From an uncultured delta proteobacterium (GTDB lineage Bacteria > RBG-13-61-14 > DRUE01), in contig CAIUDS010000254.1 of the NCBI GenBank assembly GCA_903897985.1, forward strand, positions 1 through 7,226: a stretch of DNA of 7,226 nt, given 5' to 3'. The position numbers and the translations under genes are program-made. Each line of letters begins with the position of its first letter. The first letter of the stretch is position 1. Below, one piece after another: positions 1 to 5,768 of this stretch. A model generated the notes under the pieces. The model saw only the letters and a list, made by a program, of their open reading frames with translations, did no database searches and had not been told where the DNA came from.

Positions 1-3
1 AAT

Positions 4-34
4 CATCCACCGATTAACACAGATTAACGCAGAT
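4..34. repeat. Short GATTAACRCA array with a dispersed partner
   Basis: Two tandem decamers, GATTAACACA and GATTAACGCA, are followed by a partial third unit. The lead-in CATCCACCGATTA (13 nt, 4-16) is found identically at 2193-2205, where a similar short array follows. This marks a dispersed repeat family rather than a chance tandem. Confidence 0.6.
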
Positions 35-69
35 AATTCTGGAGCCAAGGTTTTTGCCCTCAACGAGGT

Positions 70-86
70 CAAGGGCTTCGCCCTTG
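70..86. repeat. 7-bp perfect hairpin
   Basis: CAAGGGC and GCCCTTG form a perfect stem around a TTC loop. No T-run follows on either strand, so it is not a standard intrinsic terminator. It lies in a non-repetitive stretch of unknown function. Confidence 0.45.
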
Positions 87-192
87 CCGTGGGACGCAAT
101 TGAGAAAGAACCGCTCGCATTGCCGGGGGCATCAGGTTTGTTGTCAAATGTTGGGCCCGCTTCGGATTCGTTGACCGCCGTGCGCAAGCCCC

Positions 193-271
193 GGGGGCTG
201 GGAATTAGGGGTTGGGGGTTGGGGGTTTGCAATTTCCCAAATCCCAATTCCCAAATCCCCATTCCCTTCCC
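193..271. repeat. G-run/C-run inverted block, quadruplex-capable on both strands
   Basis: Five G-runs of 3-5 bases (193-197, 200-202, 208-211, 214-218, 221-225) are separated by 2-5 bases on the plus strand. From 236 to 271 there are five C-runs of 3-4 bases (236-238, 243-245, 250-252, 257-260, 264-266) plus another at 269-271. The spacing is close to 7 bases in both halves. The second half is roughly the reverse complement of the first, so the block can form either a long imperfect hairpin or a G-quadruplex on each strand. Role unknown. Confidence 0.7.
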
Positions 272-334
272 AGGTGCGAACTCGCGGCAGGGTCGCTCCC
301 CGTAATTGGGGATTGAACATGTTGAAAGAACCTT

Positions 335-454
335 GTTTCAAGGTTTCAAGGTTTCAAGTTTAAAGGTTTCAAGGTTGGGAATCAAAGCCCGAGCTGGCGA
401 TCACCTCCCTTCCGGGCACCATAACTTTAAAACCTCAAAACCTTAAAACTTTAG
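335..454. repeat. Octamer arrays in opposite orientation (GTTTCAAG / AACCTTAA)
   Basis: The left array (335-376) has three consecutive exact GTTTCAAG octamers, a diverged 7-mer (TTTAAAG) and a fourth exact octamer. The right array (423-454) has four octamers: AACTTTAA, AACCTCAA, AACCTTAA and AACTTTAG. Read on the minus strand these become TTAAGGTT-like, so the two arrays resemble each other as an inverted pair. Between them (377-422) is unrelated unique sequence. The unit is too short and has no spacers, so this is not CRISPR. Confidence 0.7.
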
Positions 455-457
455 AAC

Positions 458-486
458 GGAGCCTTGCGTTGAAAAACGCAAGCTCC
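458..486. repeat. 12-bp hairpin with GAAA tetraloop
   Basis: GGAGC (458-462) pairs with GCTCC (482-486). After a single bulged C at 463, TTGCGTT (464-470) pairs with AACGCAA (475-481), leaving a GAAA loop (471-474). GNRA loops are typical of stable RNA hairpins. Neither strand has a U-tract after the stem, which argues against an intrinsic terminator. It could be a REP-like palindrome or part of a small structured RNA; the sequence does not decide. Confidence 0.6.
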
Positions 487-555
487 CCCTATATATAGGA
501 AAAATGGCACATCGCTTTTTCATCCTAAAATCGGCTGTAAGCCGTTGAATTTACT

Positions 556-587
556 CTTCAACTTTCAACCTTTCACCCCTTCACCTC
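556..587. repeat. Degenerate 7-8 bp CTTTCAAC array
   Basis: CTTCAAC, TTTCAAC, CTTTCAC and CCCTTCAC follow one another without a gap. This is another short-period pyrimidine-rich array in the same spacer, different in sequence from its neighbours. Confidence 0.5.
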
Positions 588-623
588 TGATACAGATTTG
601 TCAACCTACCCCAAACGAAAAAT

Positions 624-640
624 GGAAAAATAATTTTTCC
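624..640. repeat. Short A/T-rich palindrome
   Basis: GGAAAAA and TTTTTCC form a perfect 7-bp stem around TAA. The stem contains its own T-tract, but no gene ends nearby on either strand, so I do not call it a terminator. Confidence 0.35.
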
Positions 641-798
641 CCTTATAATTCAATGGATTACAAAGCTATGCAAAAATTGCACTTTTGTTTGGCTAGCCCA
701 AACAAGGGCATGGCCCTTGACCGACTCAGAATCTTAACCGCAGGGCGCAGAGAACGCGGAGAATTCGGATGCAGAGCTTGGAATTCGGGAATTCAACT

Positions 799-826
799 AA
801 CCACTGACCACTACCCACTAACACCT
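799..826. repeat. Degenerate ACCACT heptamer array
   Basis: AACCACT, GACCACT, ACCCACT and AACACCT run in an exact 7-bp register. Its presence in frame with an apparent open frame is one reason I treat the surrounding sequence as non-coding. Confidence 0.55.
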
Positions 827-1004
827 GCTCCGGACTTGACAGCGACTTTAATATGTGCGCTAATATCCGCGCAGTTAAAAGGTCAGGTGGGTGGGGCGAA
901 TTCAGGAAGGAGCAGGCAGAATGGGGCGGGACGATAAAATCTTGAAAACCGGGCAAACTCTTCAGGCCTGGGGCTGAACACAAGGGCTCAAGCATGACCT
1001 TAAG

Positions 1005-1034
1005 TTTAAACCTTAGACCCCCAGGGTTTATACT
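1005..1034 (+). promoter_or_regulatory. Candidate sigma70-type promoter for the HEAT-repeat gene
   Basis: A -10 box TATACT (1029-1034, five of six consensus bases) lies 18 bp downstream of a weak -35 box TTTAAA (1005-1010, four of six). Transcription would start around 1041, close to the Shine-Dalgarno site, giving a very short leader. Position and -10 quality favour it; the -35 is poor. Confidence 0.35.
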
Positions 1035-1044
1035 GATCATGACT

Positions 1045-1051
1045 AAGGAGG
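1045..1051 (+). promoter_or_regulatory. Shine-Dalgarno site that decides the HEAT gene start
   Basis: AAGGAGG is a near-complete anti-16S match. It ends only 1 nt before the ATG at 1053, too close to use, but 7 nt before the ATG at 1059, which is ideal. The in-frame ATG at 1071 is 19 nt away. The start at 1059 is therefore preferred. Confidence 0.75.
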
Positions 1052-1058
1052 TATGCAG

Positions 1059-1895
1059 ATGACAAATTTTATGTATCGCAACAAGATATTTTATGCAATT
1101 GCGGTTTTTATAGTTCTTATTTCAGCAAATTGTAATCAGCACCAAGCTGAAAAATTACTTAAACAATATCTTGCCCAATTAAAATCTCCCAATGATGCTA
1201 TTAGACTAAAAGCTGTAACGGCACTGGGCATTTACTATGCGCATGATTCAGCCATAGTGGAACCACTGATTGCCGCGCTCAGGGATCCGGATCCAAAGGT
1301 TCGAGAAGCCGCTGCAGGGGTTCTTGGTTATATAAAAGATTCGCGTGCAGTGGAACCACTGATTGCCGCGCTCGGAGATAAAGATTATTTTGTTCGCGGA
1401 ACCGCCGCAGACGCTCTGGCAAGATTCAATGACCCCAGGGTTGTTGAACCGTTCATTGCCGCGCTCAAGGATCCGGATTCAAAGGTTAGAGAAGGAGCTG
1501 CAACGGCTCTTGGTAATATAGAAGATTCGCGTGCAGTGGAGCCACTCATTGTCACACTCTCGGATAAAGCATCCGCGGTTAGGGGCTCTGCGGCAGGGGC
1601 TCTTGGACAGATTAATAATCCCCGCGCGGTAGAACAACTGCTTGCCATATTTAAAGATAAGAAATTGGATCTGATAGCTGGAGCCCATAAGTTTTTTATC
1701 AAGCGGGGAGAAGTCGGAACAGAAGCGGTATTAGTTGAAGCTCTGGAAGCCTACGGAAACAGCAGTATGGCTGAAGATTATCTTAACTGTGGCAATAGCA
1801 TATTAGAAGCGGCGGGAAAGAAGTGGGCATCAAAACATGGATACACAATCCGATCTGATTTTGGCGGTTCTTCGGTCGGATGGGGGCATAAATAA
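1059..1895 (+). CDS. Exported HEAT-repeat (PBS-lyase-type) protein, possible lipoprotein
   Basis: The 278-residue product begins with a basic segment (MTNFMYRNK) and a hydrophobic stretch (about residues 10-23) ending ISANC. Cys25 could be lipidated, but Asn at -1 departs from the usual lipobox, so plain secretion or an N-terminal anchor is also possible. Residues 36-66 form a diverged HEAT unit. Four clear units of exactly 31 residues follow (67-97, 98-128, 129-159, 160-190), each reading roughly VEPLIAAL-D-VR-AA-ALG, and a decayed unit begins at 191. The tail (about 222-278) holds an alpha-helical segment with MAEDYLNCGN and WASKHGY. HEAT arrays are protein-binding solenoids with no catalytic activity of their own; the partner is unknown. 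Units alternate in an A-B-A-B pattern. The first third is strikingly AT-rich compared with the downstream large gene. It has its own promoter region and stands alone. The family is clear; the function is not. Confidence 0.93.
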   Translation: MTNFMYRNKIFYAIAVFIVLISANCNQHQAEKLLKQYLAQLKSPNDAIRLKAVTALGIYYAHDSAIVEPLIAALRDPDPKVREAAAGVLGYIKDSRAVEPLIAALGDKDYFVRGTAADALARFNDPRVVEPFIAALKDPDSKVREGAATALGNIEDSRAVEPLIVTLSDKASAVRGSAAGALGQINNPRAVEQLLAIFKDKKLDLIAGAHKFFIKRGEVGTEAVLVEALEAYGNSSMAEDYLNCGNSILEAAGKKWASKHGYTIRSDFGGSSVGWGHK

Positions 1896-1940
1896 CTCCC
1901 GAATCCACTTTATTCATGGATGACAGAGGGGTCAAACCTT

Positions 1941-2084
1941 GAGGGCCTGTTGCCCAAATAAAAATGCCATATACTTTCATTTTTTGCTATTGTGGCGCAG
2001 GCTTCCAGCCTGCGGATTTTATTGAATTTTGTAATGGCAGGCAAGATGCCTGCACCACAAAAACCATTTGGGCAACAGGCCCTC
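1941..2084. repeat. 144-bp nested palindrome with perfect 19-bp arms (MITE-like)
   Basis: The outer arms GAGGGCCTGTTGCCCAAAT (1941-1959) and its exact reverse complement (2066-2084) enclose a second inverted pair: TTGTGGCGCAGGC (1990-2002) matches the complement of 2048-2060 at 12 of 13 positions. Inside are two small hairpins: CGCAGGCT-TCC-AGCCTGCG (1996-2014) and GCAGGCA-AGA-TGCCTGC (2037-2053). The element has no coding capacity and no target-site duplication that I can see at its ends. Its compact non-coding palindromic form suggests a non-autonomous mobile repeat or REP-type element. It lies 45 bp past the HEAT gene stop and could also stabilise or end that transcript. Confidence 0.75.
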
Positions 2085-2192
2085 GACATTAGACATTATC
2101 GCAGCAATTTGCAGGCTGGTCCGGAAAAGTTTTCACCATCATCTTAGCTCTTTGAAATCTTAGCACATCCTCGCCGGCGGCCGCAGAAAATC

Positions 2193-2250
2193 CATCCACC
2201 GATTACACCGATTGGGACAAGATAAATTGTAATCTAATCGGCGTTAATCT
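2193..2250. repeat. Inverted pair of GATTACACC-type arrays
   Basis: The left half (2193-2214) starts with the 13-nt CATCCACCGATTA also found at 4-16 and continues as ACCGATTACACCGATT. The right half (2230-2250), read on the minus strand, gives AGATTAACGCCGATTAGA, matching the same repeat family. The halves face each other around an A/T-rich centre. Confidence 0.5.
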
Positions 2251-2371
2251 GACTTCGGCGAGCTCCCTTCGGGTCTGACTTCTGCGAGCTCAGTCGAGTC
2301 GAGCCTCCATTCGGCCCGCCTTCGACCCGAGCTCAGGCCGAGGGTAGCTCATGGCCGAGGGCAGGGTCGAA
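2248..2371. repeat. Cluster of small direct and inverted repeats around GAGCTC
   Basis: TCTGACTTCGGCGAGCTC (2248-2265) recurs at 2274-2291 with one change, a 26-bp period. GCTCAGGCCGAGGGTA (2331-2346) is followed at once by GCTCATGGCCGAGGGCA (2347-2363). This second pair is enclosed by TTCGACCC (2321-2328) and its exact complement GGGTCGAA (2364-2371). The pattern is that of degenerate repeat DNA, not coding sequence. Confidence 0.55.
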
Positions 2372-2565
2372 GACCGTCGAGCCGTGTTTATTTGTGGATA
2401 ATCGAATTATTTCCTCCAACACCCCCTCCGGAACTGCGTCGTGAACGTTGTGTCCGTCGTGTTTATCATTAAATTGCTTCCCTTCTCCATCCTCCTCACC
2501 GACAACTCCAATCCGGTGGACGACCGGTTGATCGCAAAAAATTTACAAGCGGTCTTGCCTACATT

Positions 2566-2595
2566 GGGTCAGGTCTTGAGGGCTTGTTGCCCAAA
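2566..2595 (+). repeat. Solo copy of the nested-palindrome arm
   Basis: These 30 bases match 1929-1958, the left arm of the 144-bp element plus 12 bases outside it, at 26 of 30 positions. No oppositely oriented mate follows before the gene at 2696. Because the match extends beyond the palindrome boundary, the mobile or duplicated unit may be larger than the arms alone suggest. Confidence 0.6.
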
Positions 2596-2639
2596 GCTCG
2601 CGGTCCCGAACCGGGCGCGGGCAAAAAAAGCGCCTGGGT

Positions 2640-2668
2640 TTGGCAATTTGACCGGGACTTGATATGGT
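2640..2668 (+). promoter_or_regulatory. Candidate sigma70-type promoter for the glycosidase gene
   Basis: The -35 box TTGGCA (2640-2645, five of six) is 17 bp from the -10 box TATGGT (2663-2668, four of six). Transcription would begin near 2675, just ahead of the Shine-Dalgarno site. A TTGACC at 2648-2653 is a better -35 by eye but has no -10 at a workable distance. Confidence 0.4.
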
Positions 2669-2684
2669 AGGGGCGAGAATAATT

Positions 2685-2690
2685 AGGAGG
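2685..2690 (+). promoter_or_regulatory. Shine-Dalgarno site of the glycosidase gene
   Basis: AGGAGG ends 5 nt before the ATG at 2696, an excellent match and spacing. It agrees with the signal peptide that starts at that ATG. Confidence 0.8.
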
Positions 2691-2695
2691 CGGAG

Positions 2696-5600
2696 ATGAG
2701 GAGTAATTGGCGCGGTAAGGTTTTCGGGATTCTAATTGCGGTGGTTCTGGTCGGGTCGGGATCGGCCGGGGCAAAACCGGCGCCGGAGCCATGCCCCTAC
2801 AAGGTCTATGTCATGCTCGGGTTCCACACCAGCTTCTATCATTCCTGGCGGGGGGACACGCCGGACGAGGCCGGGTTCGGCACCGACATCCGGCTGGTGC
2901 GCGCCATCCTGAAGATGCTGAATGAGGCCAATGCCCAGGGTCAGAAGGCGCGCGGCTATTGGGAAGGCGATAATTACTGGACCTTCCAGGTGATCATTCC
3001 GCAATACGCGCCGGACATCATCACCGGCATCCGCGAGCGGGTGGCCTCGGGTCGGGACGAGGTCCTGCCCGGTCCCTTCAACAACGGCGCGAACCATGCC
3101 GCGACAGAGGAAGAATTTCGGACCGCGGTGGCGTGGTCCATGGAAAACCCTTATGGCTCGGGCATGAAGCAGTTGTTTGGCAAATATACTCCGATCTATC
3201 GTTCGCAGGAAGGCATGTACACCACGGGCCAGAACCGGATTTTCCTGGAGGAGGGAGTGCAGGGGATGATCGTTTATTATTCCAGCATTGCCTTCGACTC
3301 CATCAGCCCTTTTATCCCGGCGCTTCCGCCCGAGACCAGATTCAATCCGTTCTGGTTTAGGAGCGTCCCGGAGGAAAAGCCGATCATCGTTTTCCCCGCG
3401 GTCTCGCCCGGGGACCTGCTCAATTACACCTCGCTGGAAAAATGGATGCTGGACTTGCGCAAGCTCCAGACCTCGGGCAAGGTCAAGTCCGACCTTTGTA
3501 TCCACATCAACTTTGACGCGGACGCCGAGACCTGGCTCCCGATCAAGATGCCCAAAGGTTTAAGCTGGTTCCCCAATACCGGCGGCCTGATCGAATACAT
3601 CGCCGCGGTCAACAAATATCCGTGGGCCGATTTCACCGTGCCCTCGGAATATCTGAAAAAGCATCCGCCCTCAGCGGAAATCCTGGTGCGGCAGGACCTG
3701 GCCGACGGCGCCTATAACGGCAACTACTCCTGGGCGGAAAAATATCACAGCCTCAACAACTGGACCAGCCTCGAGCAGTCCCGCCTGTTCTCCTACCGCG
3801 CCATGGCGCTTGGGAAAAGGGCACCCAAACCGATGGCGGACCAAGTGAGCCAAAGGCTCTGGGAGGGAAAGGAGTCGTCGTTTTTTTACCGCCTGGTGGG
3901 CTTGAGCACCACCCACTTCGGCATGAGCACGCCCATCATCAACGAGGAACGGCAGGCCAAGGCGGAAATGATCATCGGCAAGGCGCGCGCGATTGCGGCC
4001 AAAGCGGAGAAGGATGAAGCGGCTATTATCAAGAGCCAGTCAAAGCCCGGCAAGGATGCGCTCTATGTATTCGAGCTTTACAATTTCCCGCGCGGCAAAG
4101 AGGCCAAACCCGCGCCGGCGAAAATGATCGCGCGGATTCCCTTGATCCTGCCCCAAGGCGTGGAGGCGGTGGAGCTTAAGAGCGAAGGCAAGCCGGTGAA
4201 GGCTTCGCTGGTAAATTTGAAAAAAATGTATGACGGAAGCATGGCCGGGGAGTTGATCTTTGTCGCGGAGCTTTCCGGCGAAGAGCGCAGAACCTATCAG
4301 GTCTATCCGGCAGCCAGGACCGCTTCGGCTGGTTCCGGCATAATGAAGAATCTCAAAAATGAATGGATCGAGCTGAAACTCTCGGAAACTGCCGGGATCG
4401 AGGGCTTGAACTTTCAGGGCCAGCCGGTGGGCGGACAAGATTTTCTCAAGCCCTTCATCGCCTACCGGGTGAATAACAAGGACCGGGTCTGGCTCGCCAG
4501 CGGCTATGCCTTTGACGACCTGGCTTCGGAAAGCTGGGACGGGCTTCAGCGGGCCCGGCTCAAAACCAAAATCCCGATGAAGGTGGAGAGCGGGAATTAT
4601 GAAAGCGCTTTCAGCTATACCTTTACGGCGTTTGACGACCTGCCCTATGTGCTGGTGGAGGTGGACGCGGATTATGCCTACACCCTGCCGCAGGACATCC
4701 TCCATAACCTTCAGCAAAAGCTTCGGCGCTATCTGGATTTGAAATGGGTGGAGGTCGCGCCCTTCCAGTTGAAACTGGCCCTGACCGCGCCCGCGGAAAA
4801 GCCGCTCCGGGTCTGGAAGCATAACTATCTGGGCATCACCTCTTTTTACGACTTGAATTACGGCCGGATCAATCCGAAAAACAAAAACCTTGACGCGTTC
4901 AACCACCAGGTCACCGCGGGATGGGTCGCGGTCAGCAATGGCAAACTCGGCCTGGCGCTCGCGGAAAGCGCGGAATCGCTCGCGAGCCTGGCGTTCTGCC
5001 CCATGCGTCTGCGCGAAATCGCCGGCGTCCAACATCTCCAACTCAATCCCTTCGGGTCCTACTACGGAAAACAGTTCGACTACTCGCACCTGGGCGGGAA
5101 CGGCGCCGGGACCGAAATTTCCACCCTGGCCAGCGCCGCGCTCCGGCCCAACGGGCCCAGCTATAACGGCGCCGAGGAAAAATTCTCGCTCCTGCTCGCG
5201 CCCTATGCCGGCGACCGGCCGCCCGCGGAACTCGAACAAAACCTCGCCGCCTTCTTCTATCCGTTCGGACTTATCTATCTCAAAACCCCGGAGGGCATTG
5301 ACGCGACCGTGCGCGACGACCTGCTCAGCCTGATCGCGGCCCGGGAAAAAGAAGAGCGCATGATGAGCGCCGCGCCCCTGCCCGCGCCCACCGCGTTCCT
5401 GGCCAATCCCATTGACGGCGCCGCGGGCCTGGTCTGGGATCCGCCGAGGGACGACCGCGTGACCGGCTATGAAATCCATTGGAAGCAGGCAGAGCCTGTC
5501 CTGGAGACTAATTGGCAGGTTGCGAAAATCGGCCCGGGCCATCGTTACCAAATCCCCAACCTGACGAATGGACAGACTTATCGGTTCTCGATGCGCGCCC

Positions 5601-5758
5601 TGGCGCAAGGCCGCGAGTCCGACTGGACCGCGGAAATCTCCTGCGTGCCCGGCCCCGTCAAGACCGTCTCGCTCTTCTCCGCGGCCAAAGGCATCTCCGC
5701 AGCCACCGTCTTGAAAGTGGTCTATGCCGGGATCGTGCACGCGCTCGCCACGCGCTAG
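2696..5758 (+). CDS. Secreted GH57/GH38-superfamily glycosidase-like protein with C-terminal fibronectin III domain
   Basis: The 1020-residue product has a signal peptide (basic MRSNWRGK, hydrophobic 9-20, likely cleavage after SAGA at 26). Residues 35-330 read as the beta/alpha-barrel shared by GH57 and GH38 families: GFHTSFYHSWRGD (42-54), GRDEV (119-123), SQEGMYTTGQ (170-179) and HINFDADAETW (270-280). By eye, Glu172 sits where GH57 enzymes have the nucleophile, and the DADAE stretch resembles their acid-residue motif. Residues 340-440 resemble the GH38 helical middle, with THFGMSTP (406-413) like the GH38 HD-x-x-PG zinc-ligand motif. Residues 455-880 resemble alpha-mannosidase beta-sandwich domains. 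Residues 894-987 form a fibronectin III domain (LVWDPP, GYEIHW, TYRFSMRAL), and a 33-residue mildly hydrophobic tail ends the chain. A likely role is hydrolysis of an alpha-linked glycan outside the cytoplasm; the substrate is unknown. There is no anchor motif, and no transporter or other carbohydrate gene lies alongside. Confidence 0.93.
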   Translation: MRSNWRGKVFGILIAVVLVGSGSAGAKPAPEPCPYKVYVMLGFHTSFYHSWRGDTPDEAGFGTDIRLVRAILKMLNEANAQGQKARGYWEGDNYWTFQVIIPQYAPDIITGIRERVASGRDEVLPGPFNNGANHAATEEEFRTAVAWSMENPYGSGMKQLFGKYTPIYRSQEGMYTTGQNRIFLEEGVQGMIVYYSSIAFDSISPFIPALPPETRFNPFWFRSVPEEKPIIVFPAVSPGDLLNYTSLEKWMLDLRKLQTSGKVKSDLCIHINFDADAETWLPIKMPKGLSWFPNTGGLIEYIAAVNKYPWADFTVPSEYLKKHPPSAEILVRQDLADGAYNGNYSWAEKYHSLNNWTSLEQSRLFSYRAMALGKRAPKPMADQVSQRLWEGKESSFFYRLVGLSTTHFGMSTPIINEERQAKAEMIIGKARAIAAKAEKDEAAIIKSQSKPGKDALYVFELYNFPRGKEAKPAPAKMIARIPLILPQGVEAVELKSEGKPVKASLVNLKKMYDGSMAGELIFVAELSGEERRTYQVYPAARTASAGSGIMKNLKNEWIELKLSETAGIEGLNFQGQPVGGQDFLKPFIAYRVNNKDRVWLASGYAFDDLASESWDGLQRARLKTKIPMKVESGNYESAFSYTFTAFDDLPYVLVEVDADYAYTLPQDILHNLQQKLRRYLDLKWVEVAPFQLKLALTAPAEKPLRVWKHNYLGITSFYDLNYGRINPKNKNLDAFNHQVTAGWVAVSNGKLGLALAESAESLASLAFCPMRLREIAGVQHLQLNPFGSYYGKQFDYSHLGGNGAGTEISTLASAALRPNGPSYNGAEEKFSLLLAPYAGDRPPAELEQNLAAFFYPFGLIYLKTPEGIDATVRDDLLSLIAAREKEERMMSAAPLPAPTAFLANPIDGAAGLVWDPPRDDRVTGYEIHWKQAEPVLETNWQVAKIGPGHRYQIPNLTNGQTYRFSMRALAQGRESDWTAEISCVPGPVKTVSLFSAAKGISAATVLKVVYAGIVHALATR

Positions 5759-5768
5759 AGCCATGTAG

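Larger units (their letters stand above)
1..1044. other. Non-coding, repeat-rich spacer
   Basis: I see no convincing gene in this stretch. The open frames it contains run straight through low-complexity arrays, lack Shine-Dalgarno sites and give peptides of biased, non-protein-like composition. The region instead holds several 7-10 bp periodic arrays, two or more hairpins and a G-run/C-run block, listed separately. Positions 55-190 are not repetitive; they are open on both strands and carry a small hairpin, but I cannot assign them a role. Positions 640-740 and 830-1000 hold nothing I can identify. Confidence 0.75.
1896..2639. other. Non-coding spacer with nested palindrome and dispersed repeats
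   Basis: No credible gene is seen. A GTG-initiated open frame at 2441-2662 overlaps a dispersed repeat arm and the promoter of the next gene, and has no Shine-Dalgarno site. The stretch holds a 144-bp nested palindrome, an inverted GATTACACC pair, small direct and inverted repeats (2248-2371), and another copy of one palindrome arm (2566-2595). Positions 2085-2190 and 2402-2565 show nothing I can name. Confidence 0.7.

Noticed and set aside
335..454. CRISPR-like array
   Set aside because: Units are 8 bp, contiguous and without unique spacers, and no cas gene is present.
505..519. Sigma54-like TGGCAC element
   Set aside because: The -24 part fits, but the -12 GC dinucleotide at the required spacing is missing and no gene follows within 500 bases.
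545..937. Plus-strand open frame in the first spacer
   Set aside because: It starts at TTG without a Shine-Dalgarno site and translates two degenerate heptamer arrays.
726..1040. Minus-strand open frame in the first spacer
   Set aside because: It covers the ACCACT array and the candidate promoter of the HEAT gene, has no ribosome site and no recognisable motif.
1053..1058. Upstream ATG as start of the HEAT gene
   Set aside because: It is only 1 nt from the Shine-Dalgarno site; the ATG at 1059 has ideal spacing.
2393..2401. Perfect DnaA-box match (TTATCCACA on the minus strand)
   Set aside because: Only one copy is present, with no cluster, no AT-rich unwinding region and no origin-type genes, so a replication origin is not supported.
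2441..2662. GTG-initiated plus-strand open frame before the glycosidase gene
   Set aside because: No Shine-Dalgarno site; it runs through a dispersed repeat copy (2566-2595) and the candidate promoter.
2732..3505. Open frame on the minus strand opposite the 5' part of the glycosidase gene
   Set aside because: It is antisense to the signal peptide and barrel coding region, with no recognisable motif and an Arg/His/Gly-biased peptide.
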